Source: Mauremys mutica
Taxonomy: Eukaryota > Chordata > Testudines > Geoemydidae
Direction: 5' to 3'
Assembly: GCF_020497125.1 (NCBI RefSeq)
Contig: NC_059082.1
Span: 27,736,965 to 27,800,964 of the forward strand
DNA: 64,000 nucleotides
Position 1 is the stretch's first letter; each line of letters opens with the position of its first letter. Below, piece after piece: positions 45,241-58,290 of the stretch. A program made the position numbers and the translations under genes. The notes under the pieces are model-generated. The model saw only the letters and a program-made list of their open reading frames with translations. It ran no database searches and was not told the DNA's origin.

Positions 45241-48200
45241 CATAAGAACATAAGAACATAAGAAAGGCCGTACCGGGTCAGACCAAAGGTCCATCTAGCC
45301 CAGTATCTGTCTACCGACAGTGGCCAATGCCAGGTGCCCCAGAGGGAGTGAACCTAACAGGCAATGATCAAGTGATCTCTCCTGCCATCCATCTCCATCC
45401 TCTGACGAACAGAGGCTAGGGACACCATTCTTACCCATCCTGGCTAATAGCGCATTTTTTATGGACTTAGCCACCATGAATTTATCCAGTCCCCTTTTAA
45501 AACATTGTTATAGTCCTAGCCTTCACAACTCCTCAGGTAAGGAGTTCCACAAGTTGACTGTGTTGCTGCGCGTGAAGAAGAAACTTCCTTTTATTTGTTT
45601 TAAACCTGCTGCCTATTAATTTCATTTGGTGACCCCTAGTTCTTGTATTATGGGAATAAGTAAATAACTTTTCCTTATTCCACTTTCTCAAAACATCACT
45701 CATGATTTTATATACCTCTATCATGTCCCCCCTTAGTCTTCTCTTTCCAAACTGAAGAGTCCTAGCCTCTTTAATCTTTCCTTCATATGGGACCCTCTCT
45801 AAAAACCCCTAATCATTTTAGTTGCTCTTTTCTGAACCTTTTTCTAGTGCTAGAATATCTTTTTTGAGGTGAGGTGACCACATCTGTACACAGTATTCGA
45901 GATGTGGGCGTACCATGGATTTATATAATGGCAATAATATATTCTCAGTCTTATTCTCTATACCCTTTTTAATGATTCCTAACATCCTGTTTGCTTTTTT
46001 TTGACCGCCTCTGCACACTGCCGTGGACATCTTCAGAGAAACTATCCATGATAACTCCAAGATCTTTTTCCTGACTCGTTGTAGCTAAATTAGCCCCCAT
46101 CATGTTGTATGCTATAGTTGGGGTTATTTTTTCCAATGTGCATTACTTTACATTTATCCACATTAAATTTTCATTTGCCATTTTGTTGCCCAATCACTTA
46201 GTTTTGTGAGATCTTTTTGAAGTTCTTCACAATCTGCTTTGGTCTTAAACTATCTTGAGTAGTTTAGTATCATCTGCAAACTTTGCCACCTCACTGTTTA
46301 CCCCTTTCTCCAGATCATTTATGAATAAATTGAATAGGATTGGTCCTAGGACTGACCCTTGGGGAACACCACTAGTGTACCCCTCTCCATTCTGAGAAAT
46401 TTTACCATTAATTCCTACCCTTTGTTTCCCTGTCCATTAACCCAGTTCTCAATCCATGAAAGGACCTTTCCGTTTTATCCCATGACAGCTTAATTTACGT
46501 AGGAGCCTTTGGTGAGGACCTTGTCAAAGGCTTTCTGGAAACTAAGTACACTATGTCCACCGGATCCCCTTTGTCCTACATGTTTGTTGACCCCTTCAAA
46601 GAACTCTAATAGATTAGTAAGACACGATTTCCCTTTACAGAAACCATGTTGACTATTGCTCAAGAGTTTGTTTTTCTATGTGTGTCTGACAATTTTATTC
46701 TTTACTATTTGTTTCAACTAATTTTGCCCGGCCGGTTACCGACGTTAGACTTACCGGTCTGTAATTGCCGGGATCACCCCTAGAGCCCTTTTTAAATATT
46801 GGCGTTACATTAGCTAACTTCCAGTCATTGGTACCGAAGCCGATTTTAAAGGACAGGTTACAAACCTTAGTTGCTAATAGTTCCGCAACTTCACATTTGA
46901 GTTCTTTCAGAACTCTTGGGTGAATGCCATCTGGTCCGTGTGACTTGTTAATGTTGAGTTTATCACTTAATTCCAAATTTCCTTCCTAGTGGACACACTT
47001 CATCCTGTGACAGTTCCTCAGATTTGTCACCTACAAAGCCCAGCCTGGGGCAGGTTTTGGGAATCTCCCTAACATCCCATTCAGCCGTGAAGACTGAAGC
47101 AAAGAATCCATTTAAGTTTCTCCGCAATGACTTTATCTTCTTTAAGCGCTCCTTTGAATTTTGATATCAAGGGGCCCCCACTGGTTGTTTAGCAGGCTTC
47201 CTGCTTCTGATGTACTTAAAAAACATTTTGTTATTACCTTTGAAACAAGTTTTTGGCTAGCCGTTCTTCAAACTCCTCTTTGGCTTTTTCTTATTTACAC
47301 TCTTGCACTTAAGTTGGCAGTTTTGTTTGTGTGGAACTCCTTTCTATTTGCCTCACTGGATCCTTAGGATATTGACTTCACTTTTTAAAGGAAGTCCTTT
47401 TTATCTCTCATACTGCTTCTTTTACATGGTTGTTAGCACGTGGCTGTCCTTTTTTTAGTTCTTTTACTGTTTTTCTTAATTTGGGGTATACATTGAAGTT
47501 GGGCCTCTATTCATGTGTCTTTAAAAAGGCCCACGCAACTTGCACAGGGATTTCACTTTAGTCACTGTACCTTTTAACTTTTGTCTAACTAACACCCCCT
47601 CATTTTGTTATAGTTCCCCTTTTGAAATTAAAGGCCTCAGTGTTGGCAGTTGAGTGTTCCTCTTCCCAATCCACAGGGATGTTGAATAATTGCTATTTTG
47701 TATTATGGTCTCTCTATTTTCCAAGCGGGTACCAATCTGCTATAGTTACCTCTTGTATACCACCTAGATCCTCCCTGCGCTCTCAACTCAGGATTAAATC
47801 TAGAGTCGCCTCTCCCCTTGTGGGTCCCGTTACCCAGCTGTCATGAAGCAGTCATTTTAAAGTATCGCTGAAATTTTATCTCTGCATTTCGTCCTGAAGT
47901 GAAATGTTCCCAGTCAATATGGGGATAATTTGAAAATCCCCCACTATTATTGGGTTCTTAATTTTGATAGCCCTCTCTAATTTCCCTTAGCATTTCATCA
48001 TAACTATTACTGTCCTGGTCAGGTGGTCGATAATAGATCCCTTACTGTTATATTTTTACTAGCTAGAGCATGAAATTTCCTATCATAGAGACTCTATGGA
48101 ACTGTGGATTCGCTTAAGATTTTTTTTTACTTCATTTGAATCTACACTTCTTTTAACATATTAGTGCCACTCCTCCCCCCTGCACGGCCTGTTCTGTCCT

Positions 48201-48640
48201 TCCGATATATTTTGTACCCCGGAATGATTGTGTCCATTGATTGCTCTCAGTTTCCACCAGGTTTTCTGTGATGCCTAACTTATATCTATATCCTCCTTTA
48301 TCACAAGACACTCTAGTTCACCCATCTTATTATTTAGACTTCTCGTGGCAATTTGTGTACAAGCACTTTAAAAACTTGTCCCTGTTTATTAGCCTACCTT
48401 TTTCTGATGTGCCAGATTCTTTTTTATGTGACTGTTTATCATCTGATCCGGCCCTTACATTATACTTCTCATTCCTCTGCTCCTGACTATAACCTGGAGA
48501 TTCTCTATCATCAGACTCTCCCCTAAGAGAAGTCTGTGTCCGATCCACACGCTCCTCTGCAGCAGTTGGCTTTCCCCCATCTCCTAGTTTAAAAACTGCT
48601 CTACAACCTTTTTAATGTTTAGTGCCAGCAGTCTGGTTCC
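45241..48640 (-). mobile_element. Near full-length CR1 LINE
   Basis: The 3' end at 45241 shows tandem ACATAAGA-type 8-mers, then an untranslated part shared with 14548. Going 5' on the minus strand come the ORF2 C-terminus (SMVRPHLEYCVQMWSPHLKK), the RT palm with FADDTK (about 46257-46285), and RT fingers 'ATKVCNLSF', 'WKLANVTPIFKKGSRGDPGN' and 'YRPVSLTS' (46976-46695). A linker (about 47150-46990) and the AP endonuclease follow, with 'GITENLVETE' (ITETW-like) and 'GRTEQAVQGGGVAL' at about 48290-48150. The 5' part to 48640 resembles the start of ORF2. At about 3.4 kb it holds most of a CR1 ORF2, with many stops and shifts, so it is inactive. ORF1 and the promoter are not identified. Confidence 0.88.
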
Positions 48641-50699
48641 ACCATTGGCTTAAAAGTTTGTTGGTATTATTATATGGGTCCCATAAACAAGTTTCTGCAT
48701 ATCCTAACTACATTCCCCAATCTTTTTAATCACCAGAACCCCAAAAGTTCACATACACAGTAGCATTTTCTATTCCTGTCCCTTCTTAAATGTCAGTCTT
48801 AATGTACTACTGTCAGTTATTAATGCAGCTTATAAATGTTCAAGAAATGCAGTGTGGTTGAGTTAATGTTGTCACAGCAACCTGAACTTCTGGAATTTTC
48901 TGACCATTAAGTGCCTGAGCTTTTACATTTCACAACTGCTTTCATTACAGCTCTTTATATTTAATATTTCTTACTTAATAATGGGGAAGCATTGAATCCA
49001 AGAGCAAAGTAAGATGCTGCAGGGCAAATGTTTATGTATTAATTTCTGTTTATCAGAAAGTGTCTATTTAAACCTGTACTTATCTGTGATCAATACTTTT
49101 TAAAATACATACACTCAAACACACACACATAAGAAAAAGACTCAAGATAATGTAATTGAGCACAAAGTGGGGTTATATTAACATACGTTCTCCATGGAGT
49201 TTCTCTCCTCCCTCCTTCATCCTACAATTTGTTATACCCATGGTTGCCTCTTGCCTAGGACAGGTGCTGTCCTCTTCTATGATCTGCAAAAATTTTAATA
49301 TGTGCTTAACTTTTAAGCACTTGACCAGTACCATGGAAAGCAATGACATTACTCACATGCATAACGTCAAGCACACGTAGGATTAGAGCCAATGTTTGTA
49401 TAGTTCATCTAGTTCAATAGGGACCTAGTTTCAATTTACTCTATTTGTGTATGTCACGTTTCTTTTCCACTGCGCAACCTTTCTTTCTTTCCATCCCATA
49501 CTAAGATAAGATCAGTTACACTAGCAATGAACTATGCACCAGTATGCAAATTAGCCTATTTCCATATGCCAGATGGATATTTTGCTTGTTTCTACATTGC
49601 TATACCATTTTTTAATCAGCCAGGGAGGCAAGCACATTACAGTGTGTGCATACAAATTTTGTGAGTGTAGCTAAGACCACCAGCTGAAAAAGTAGACTGT
49701 AGATGGATCACTCAAATGCATGATATTTAGGTAGGTTGAGGTTTAATACAAACCACTTGTCAGCCCTACTGGAGACGCCAAGAAAGATGTTTTTCCTAAT
49801 CTCTTGGGAAATAGCATCCTTAATCCAGATCTGAACTGTATTAATTTTCAAATATAAATCATACATAGTGTCCACAGCTATGTTAGATGCAGTTTTGGCT
49901 GGTTAATTAGGCAAAATCTTATTGAAAGTTCTCGTTAATGAAGTTTCTATCACTTGTGGGCTTTCAACAGGAGATTCCCATAAAATAGCTAAATCATCAT
50001 CTGGAGCACATCAGAATTACAAAATGGCAGAATTACTAGTTTGGCGGAGACCACAGGCCTATCCCACTCTAAGAGGTTCTGCCATTAGCTGCCACTGCAC
50101 ATGGGCATAGGAGCTAGTAATATGAGCAGAACACTTATTAATCCCAGCAGCTCAGTTTACTTAAATTGTGAAATTGGTAAACATAAAATCAGCAAAACCA
50201 GCATATACTATTAGCAAAACTGGGAATGTCTATTAGGTCAAAATATTTTCTGCATGGTGATGCATACTACACAGAACTGTACAGAAAGCACTTCAACAAT
50301 TTATCTGTAACAACCCTCATTCTGGAAATGCAATAAGCTATAATAAAAAATGGATTGTTTTTCTATTCTTGGCACAGCCATGCTGTGCAACCTGTCTCCA
50401 CTGAAGACAGCCAGCAAATAATTTCTCCACACAACTTCTATACGTGCCATCTGCCAATAACTCTAGAGGCTTCTCATTTAATTGTAAAATTTCCAGCTCA
50501 GTTTGACTCCTGAATTAAAATGAGGAATTAAGGAATATTGATGGATAAGCATTTGCCTTGGCTTCCAGTCAGATAATACTACAAACCAGTGAACTTAAAC
50601 ATTGCTAAGTTTTATTTGATTTCCCTAATATTAAGGCTCTTGATAGAGGTTTATGTTATAACAATGTTGCACCATTGACTTCAATTTATGCCAGTGTAA
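48641..50699. other. No recognised gene
   Basis: AT-rich sequence. A short palindromic remnant is at about 49285-49380 ('tatgtgcttaacttttaag' with 'actcacatgcataacgtc'), related to one at 24990-25050. Confidence 0.4.
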
Positions 50700-50965
50700 A
50701 TTTGGGTAAAACATATTATTTGTATTATGGTAGCACCTACTGAGGCCAGGGCTCCATTGTGCCTAGGCACTGTACAAACATACAGTAAGAGACAGTCTTT
50801 GCCCCAAAGAATGTATAGTCTAAATAGAGACGACAAAGTGTGGCAGAGAAACAAAGGCACAGAGAAGTTCAGTGACATGACTTCTCTCAATGGTAGAGTG
50901 AGAAAGAGAACCTGGGTCTCCTGAGTGCCAGTCAAGTGATCTGTCCACTAGATCACACTCCCTCT
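50700..50965 (-). mobile_element. MIR-type SINE with L2-like tail
   Basis: On the minus strand it starts 'gggagtgtgatctagtggac' (box A region). A box B-like 'cccaggttctctttc', a degraded core, then 'ggggcaaagactgtctctta', 'gtgcctaggcacaatggagc' and 'gtaggtgctaccataataca' follow. The head and tail order is the same as at 16701-16990. Confidence 0.8.
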
Positions 50966-53900
50966 TTACACTGGAGAATCAGGCCCTTATTTTCCATAGA
51001 AAATCAAAAGACCAATGAGAGTCATAGCTACTGTAATGTGATACGGCATCATTATAAAACTGGAGTATGGAGTGAGGTATCAGACCTATGATGTCTTGTC
51101 TATTTGTTCCTTGAGATTTAGAATTTAAAAAAAAATTAGCTTTATAACTTGACATATAACACACATTATCCTTAAGAACTGTAAGTCATCCTCATTCTGT
51201 GAGCAGTAAGCCCACTTGTGAGTAATCTGCTGATTTCAAATCTTCTAGATTTTGACAAGTTATGGGTTTTTTTGTTCAACAAATTTTTAGCAAGAAGACC
51301 GCAAATGTAATGACACAGCAGGGAGAAAAATAAATAAAGGCAATTCAGGTCTCATTTGTGAGCTGTAAGATTTTATAGGAGATACTGAAGGCTAACAGCC
51401 CAATTCGAGACTTAATCATTTTAGATTATCCATGTTTGCCTCAGGCTTGGAAAGTTTTTGCAAAATATGGCAAGAATATCAGGCTGATTCTCTCCAAAGT
51501 ACACCTAGTATAGTTAAACAAATCTTATAAAGGAACATAGCTCATTTGTTAGGGCTTTAGCTAATATCCACTTGCTACTGTCTGTCCAAGATAAGAGGTA
51601 AAATGGAATATTGAACAAGGTTAGCATTGTTATCAATTTTTTGTTTGCCCTTTAAGTGTTAATTTAAAAGCCTGAATGATCTTACTCTAATCCACCAAAA
51701 GAAAGAAAGTCAATATCTTATGGATGAAGGTGCCTTGTTCAGTATAATTGCATTGCTACAGCCCTTTGGCAATTTTCATTCTCTGGAGAAATGCCTTCCT
51801 TTCATGATATTGTAGAACAATAGATGTTACTATTATTCTTGGCCATCTTCTTATTTCTTATGAGGAATTTCTGCCCCAATACCAAACTCTTGTGTTTCTC
51901 TTCCACTCCTAAAATGGTATGCTAGTAACAGGAGACTTCTTAGCATTTCACACACACAGACAGATGCCACCACTTCCCTGGCTGTATAAAAATCAAGGGA
52001 TTAAGCAAAATAGTTTGTGGATTGGGACCTGCAAAGCAAGGTCACTAGGCTATGACGACACAGGCAGAAGAAACAGATCTGAGTTGTCCTTACAAAATGG
52101 TATATTAGTACTGTAAGGTGTTCTAATAAACAATATGATCTTAACTGTAGGAAATCGTGTACACCACCATCTAGGTTCTTTCTGATTATCAAAGAGCAAA
52201 ACTGTAGCTTTTTCCACCGAGAACACAAGGCAAAATGGGTTCTGCTGACCTTCCTTAGAACATGGAATAGGGCTCAGCCAAAACAAGGTACCAAATGCAA
52301 TCTCATGCAACTTCAAACATATGATAAATTCTCACTGAACTCAGTTTGGAACTCAAAAATGCACCATGAGAATGTCTGTTGAACTATACAGACACAAGCT
52401 GGATGAGGATGCAGTGTGTGTGGCAATGTCAGCTTCACTTCTGCAGATATAAAAATGTCAATGAATTCAAACACTGAAGTTCATGGGAATTGGAGTATCT
52501 CAGCACCTCTGAAAAATCAGGACACTGATTTAGATTTTGATGCCTACCGTTAGCACCCAAATTGGAAAATTCTGACCTAGCAAGTGTCGTTAAAAGGTTG
52601 AACTTTTGTAAAGCACATACACACACAGGCATTGTGATTAGGTGGCATTCCCACCATTCTTCAAAGCAGTCTCCATGTGCCCTGTAGGGTGGAAATCAGC
52701 TACAGCCTAAGACATCTTCACAGATTTGGCGATGCCTAGAGTTCTTCCCTTGGGATTTTCAGCCCCAGAATTAGATTTCTCTACCCAGAGAGTCCATCCA
52801 GCCTCCTTGATATTCTGGTGTACTTTCCAAGCCACGTCTGCCAGTGAGATAGCTGGAACCAAACAGCATCACCCAGCAGGATTTCCACATCTGCTAACAG
52901 CCAGCCAGACATGCTGTTACCTGTGCACTAAGATTTCAGTTGCATATCTTGTTTTATAGTTGTAGGTTGGTGAAAGGTAAGAATTGACTGATACATTGTG
53001 GTCTAGCTGAGCTATGTCTGGTATCAAAGAGATACACAGAAACATGGATTCTCTCCTCTCTATTTCATACTGCCTGGCTTTCTTTAAAGCAAGCATTTGA
53101 TGTATTTTTCTTGTGTCTATCAGATAGGATAGTATGGTAACCACCTTCCATTCCCATGGTTGGCTTCTCTCTCTATGAGACATTCTGCTAAAATTGACCT
53201 TTTTAATATTCTCTTTAAATAGCAGATTGCCCATAATAAGAGGGGGAAAATAAGCCCAAATTAACAGATGGAAACAATAAAGAACAACTGCATTTTTAAA
53301 AAGACAGCCCTGAAGGCCAATTAATTCAAATTCACACAGCTTTGGTAATAACATCTCCAAATTAACTGGAATAGCTTTCTATAATACATGCGATTTCATA
53401 ATAACATAGATTATACTGAATATAACACTTGTTGCTCAGCTTTCTGCATTGACAGTTATGAAAAAAATCCATCTAATCCTCTATGAACAGTTAGAGGTTT
53501 GAATTGAGAAAAAATAAATAACCCAGCATCTGTGATCTTAAGCTGTTTTTAGCAAGGGATATGCATGTGAGATGAGTTGTTCTCAGTTAAATTTCAGATA
53601 TTTTCTCAAAGGGAAATTTCTTTGTTTATAGGATGAAGCCCTGAATCAAAGCAATTCATATGAGAACTAAAATGTTCAAGTCAATGTTTACTAACAGTAT
53701 TTTTAGAAGACTCATGTAAATAAAAATAATTTATGATGGTTACACGTGTAGCAACAATTGTCTGATGGTTCCAATAACATATTACTAGGTTTCTTAGTTA
53801 AAATCCCACCAGATTTTCAAATCTGCATGTCTGAGACTCTGAATGCTGCAGTTCCTACTCATGCTTGTAGTCCTCTCAACTTCAATGGGAATAGTTGTTT

Positions 53901-54048
53901 TGTGTAAAGACTACAGAGTTGGGCCCCACCTACCTAGATGCGTGGTTTTGAGGAGATTTTTCCAAATGATCTGCTTCAGCTTGCTGATGATTTGTAAACC
54001 AGCTATTTAAAAATGTATGTGTATATTTTAAAACATGTATGTCACACT
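50966..54048. other. No recognised gene
   Basis: About 3 kb, AT-rich. It holds the longest unexplained frame in this part of the window, 147 codons at 53360-52917 on the minus strand. That frame has no recognisable domain and no promoter or splice context, and it reads like a chance frame. A short palindromic remnant is at about 53835-53925. Confidence 0.4.
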
Positions 54049-54306
54049 AGAGCTGGTCAACATTTTTCCTGTACAAAGCTTTCCCACAAAAAGTGAAATT
54101 TCATTGGAAAATATCAATTCCAATGAAAGGTTTCAGTTTCCCAGAAGGAAATTTCTAAACTAAATGGTTAATTCAGAACAAACATTTTTGTTCCATATCA
54201 GTTTGAAACTTCCATTAGGAAAATTTTAAAAATTTGACTGAAAATTTTCAAAGATGTTTCATTTGAAATTTCTCATGGGAAAAATCTTGTTTTCCCAGCC
54301 AGCTCT
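54049..54306. mobile_element. Foldback MITE (AGAGCTGG ends), copy 3
   Basis: The left end is AGAGCTGGTCAACATTTTTC, and the right end, reversed, is AGAGCTGGCTGGGAAAACA. The 258-bp body is made of TTTC and GAAA words arranged with extensive self-complementarity. This is the cleanest copy of the family in the window. Confidence 0.75.
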
Positions 54307-54629
54307 CATTAGAATTGTTAAACACTTTGGTAGGCCATAATTAAGGACAAAAGAAAACCTTGACCAGAAATATTTTACTGGAAATACTGATAGGAGAAAC
54401 ATGTATTCCTAATGATTGTCTGGGAAGTTACAGAAAAGGCAATAGAAACTATGCTGTTTTAACTAAATTAGATAGCTTCACATCTGGTATCTCCTGGCTC
54501 CTTCAGCAAAGCTCATTATGGAGCAAGACAAGGTTTGTCTTCTAAGTGTTTTTCCAAGCTCTGTTCTCCTGAAAGGAAAATTCTCTTCCATGAATGTAGT
54601 GACTATCAGATTTAGGATATAAATGGAGA

Positions 54630-54830
54630 CAGCAGGAGCTAGTGTTCAGGGCATAGGACTGGAAGTCCTAAGCACTGTGTTCTGTTTCAAGATGACTCAC
54701 CATATGACCTCAAGCATATCATGTAACCTCTCTGTGCATCAGTTTTTCCATCTATAAAGCATCTTGCTAAAGCATTATGAGATTCTCAGATAAGTGTTAG
54801 GTACAACTATGATTTTTAAAGCAAAAATAT
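54630..54830 (+). mobile_element. MIR-type SINE
   Basis: Head-like 'gctagtgttcagggcatagg' (box A region) and a core with 'catgtaacctctctgtgc' and 'agtttttccatctataaag' match MIR in order. Box B is degraded. Confidence 0.65.
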
Positions 54831-56190
54831 TGTTTTAGACTGGGTTATTATTATATAACCTAATGTGTAGTGTGCCTACCCAGCTAAAAACAGCAAATAA
54901 TTTATCGTCCAGGGGTATAAAGAAGTGATAGGTATTTTAAATTCTGCCTGCCTTTTTTTGCACTGTACATATTAATTCCTAATTACAATGAAAATGTATG
55001 TGTGGAAACGCCAGCACAGAATCCTACTTTATATTGATTTACAATTCTATTGCAAAGACCTCCAAATTAGATTAAAACAAATATAATACATTTGTCTAGA
55101 TTTGCTGTCATGTTCCTGTTAGATAACAGCAGCAGCAATTCATTTCTTCTCACCCCAATAAACACTGGCATTAGATTGGGGGATGGTTATTTTGTGCTTC
55201 CTTATGATTCATATTTTATATAGGACTTATTTTCAACCCCAAATCCTTCTCTTGCTTCTGAAACCTGAATAGGATTTTATCCTCCCTCACCACCAAGTTC
55301 TTAATCAATATCCTCCTCAGATTCTAATTCTGCATACCTATGTGAGCCATGTTCCAGACTGCAGCCGCTGGCAGAGTGAGTCTGCTCCCTGCCAAATCTG
55401 TTCGTCTCTTGTGAGGCAGAGCACATTAACCATGAAGTGCACAAACATACAGTGACACTCCATGTAGCTGCTGCAAATGGTTTTCTGCTTCAAAACACCA
55501 AGTCCTGAGGATATTACCTGAATGTTACAGGCTGCCAGGAAATGCTGTACAGATCTTAAAACATTTGATCAAAATGTAAAGATGGGGTCTCCATCACAAG
55601 AAATTATTTTCTCTGACTAGAATGACTCACCCCAGATTACTCAGCTCATTATGCTTTGGAACAAGGGTCTGTTATGTACAGCCAGGTACTATCCAATAAC
55701 ATCCTCCTTGTCAGCCAGTAGAGATTCCTGACTTTTTGACTTCAGTGTTCTTAATCTCAGATCAAATGCTTTGGTTTTTTTTTGTTTTGTTTTTTTAAAA
55801 CAGACACTTGTTACCAGAAAAAACGGTACTGGGAGAAAACAGGAGGCACTTGACAGTGACTGATTGTTTGGATGAGAATGTGGTATAACCAGCAAAAGTG
55901 GCAAAACAGAGTTATCTGAGTAACGTCGTCACAAATTGCTGTCCAAATTCTGGTCAATGTCAAAACTCCCATTGACCTCAATTTAACTTCAGAGCCTTGT
56001 CCCACTGTGTTATTAATGGATACCACAATAGACTGTTGAAGAAATTCCATGAAGGAATATTTACACATCTGTTGTTACTGGTGAAGGTATTGGTAGCAGG
56101 ATGTTAACTCTGACTCCAATGCTCAGAAATCTGAAAAAAGTATCACATGGTGGGCTTTTAGATAATACACTAGAAAGAAAATAATTCACT
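54831..56190. other. No recognised gene
   Basis: AT-rich sequence. A short palindromic remnant is at about 55935-56000 ('caaaactcccattgacctc'). A T-rich run lies near 55770-55800. Confidence 0.4.
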
Positions 56191-58290
56191 AGGAGCTGGA
56201 TGCAAAAATGGAGTTAGGTATTGTGACACTGAACATCACAGCACCTAACTTTTAGATGCCTAGAAAATGACTATTATTCAAAAAGCCTGAGTTAAACTCC
56301 TGAACAATGAACGTGGAGAGACAGGCACCTTAGACTGATTCACAAAAGCCAGTATGCTCAGCAGGAAGCCACCTAAGCTAGCCAGTGGAAGATGCCAATG
56401 AGAAAAGTGTGCCCTAAACCTTGTCCTCTAATCCATATCTGCTCTGCTAGTGATTCACAGCTGGGAACCCTCTTTGGAGTTAGCTGCCTGCACCATTTTT
56501 GCAAAAAGCCAGAGGACGACCACCTCCCTCATAACCCTAATCACTGGGCTAAAAGTTCTCACTTGGGATAAGGCAGACCCCTGGTTCAAGTCTCCCTTCC
56601 AGCTGAGAGAGAGAAGGGATTTAAACTTGGATATACCACCTCTCAGGTGAGTGTTCCAACCAGTGGGCTATGGGAAATTCTGATGTTGGTCTTGTGACAG
56701 GTTGGACTCCTTGGGAAGTCACCTGATGTGCTGAGATACCACTAAGTCTACCTGTTCTGCCAGCATGGGCCTCCTTTAACCTGTCTTGTTGAGCCAGGCT
56801 CTTAAAACCTCCTCTAACACACACACACAGGCAGGGCCAAACCCAGCTGCAGATCAGTTCTGGGAAGACTCAGCTTAAGGGACTTGCTCCAGCACGCAGA
56901 TGTCCACCTCACTTGGAGTACAGACCCACAGATATATTATGAAATTTGCCTCTTTCCTCAATGTGGAAGAGGGATGTGCACACTTCTCGCCACCCCCCCC
57001 ACACCCCAAGTTAGAGATTGCATAAACTGGATTATATTATATACCAGAAATAAATGTATTAACTATACAGGTGCATTTTAAGTAGTTAAGGAGGTAGCAG
57101 ACAGAATAAGGCTGATTACTAAGAAAATAAAACAGAGGACGTAAACTAAGCTTAATACACTAAAGAAACTGCTTACATGTGAGTTCTCACCCTAAATGTG
57201 GCTCTACTAATCTTCTTCAAAGGCCAGATGCCCTTCCAGCCTGGGCCCAGTTCTTTCCCCCATTCTGTCTTAGTTGTTTCCAGCAGTCATCTTGGGTGGG
57301 GTAGCAGGGGAGAACAGATGACCTGATTTACCTCACTCCCCACCTTAAATAGGATTTACATAAAGCAAGAGGCCCTTTGTTTCCTAGTTTGACCCCCCGT
57401 TCCCTTACAGTGGAAAGTTACAAGAAGTCCCAGGTAATGCTTTAGTATCAGGTGACAAAACCACTTGACTCTATAGGAACCAAGTAGCCATTCTTCACAG
57501 GCTGACCCACAGGTTCACAGGAAGACTAAGCTCTTTTACAGTCCATTATCCTTGTTGATGGGCCATCCACCCTGTCTGGCTTTTCCATTGTTGTACCTGA
57601 AGTGTTGGCAGTGAGCGTCACCTAAAGTAGCATAGTTGAAATACAGATACATAGTCAATATTTCTAATTTCAGATACAGAAATGATACATGCATACAAAT
57701 AGGTAAATTCAGTGAATCATACCCTTTCTGATGATCTCACATGAGCCATCTTGCATGAAGTATCTCAGTTATGTCATATTCATATCACAAGCATATTTTC
57801 ATAAATAATATGGAATGACATCATAGGTCTCTCTCAATATCTCATTTTAAAGCTCTTGCACTCTGGATAAACAAGTAGTTATTTAAGCATGGGGAGTTGG
57901 CTCTGGGTGTCTCACCTGCTGGATGAATGGGCTATAGAGCCATTCTCATGTTTGAGCTCTCACTTGGATCTCCAGAATTATCTGTCTGCACCATTTGTTT
58001 GTGTTACTAATATTAACAGAGATGCAGCATTTTATCTATAACAAGCTTAAGCCTGTCATTGGTGCTGTTAGGCCATCAATGAATGGTCAGGCGGGAAACT
58101 GATTTGGGATATGACCAGTAGTTATGGAAATTTAATATCCCTGATTTCTAAAAGATTTTTAAAATAATGAGTGAGAAGATGAGTGCTGAAACAAACTGTC
58201 TAGCAGGCATCATAGAGCCAGTCAAAGGAGCCTAAGGCAGGCTAGGCATCCAAATATCACTGAATTGCTTAACTCCCTTAGGCACCTTTA
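56191..58290. repeat. Older repeat interrupted by a solo LTR
   Basis: 56191-56692 and 57831 onward read as one dispersed repeat when the LTR is removed: 'gggctatgggaaattctgat' before it continues as 'ctctcaatatctcatttt' and 'ctcttgcactctggataaac' after it. The '(gt/ga)ctatagagcc' and 'gggctatggg' phrases recur on both sides. I recall the sequence as a turtle repeat. The outer limits are approximate. Confidence 0.5.
56693..57825 (-). mobile_element. Solo LTR of an endogenous retrovirus-like element, copy 2
   Basis: A 1,133-bp block starting TGTGACAGGTTGGA and ending CATCATA (the expected CGTCACA with C-to-T changes). It is flanked by identical GGTCT at 56688-56692 and 57826-57830. Length, ends and scattered segments ('ccagcctgggcccagttctt', 'acaggaagact', 'cttgcatgaagta') match the LTR at 4427-5570. 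That shows one family, with both copies in the same orientation. No internal retroviral sequence adjoins it. Minus orientation is inferred from copy 1. Confidence 0.85.

Noticed and set aside
45241..45265. Direct 8-bp repeats that could suggest a CRISPR-like or satellite array
   Set aside because: They are the normal tandem 8-mer tail of a CR1 LINE, with only two or three units.
52917..53360. 147-codon minus-strand open frame
   Set aside because: No recognisable domain, odd mixed composition, no splice sites or promoter context. A frame of this length can occur by chance in 64 kb of sequence.
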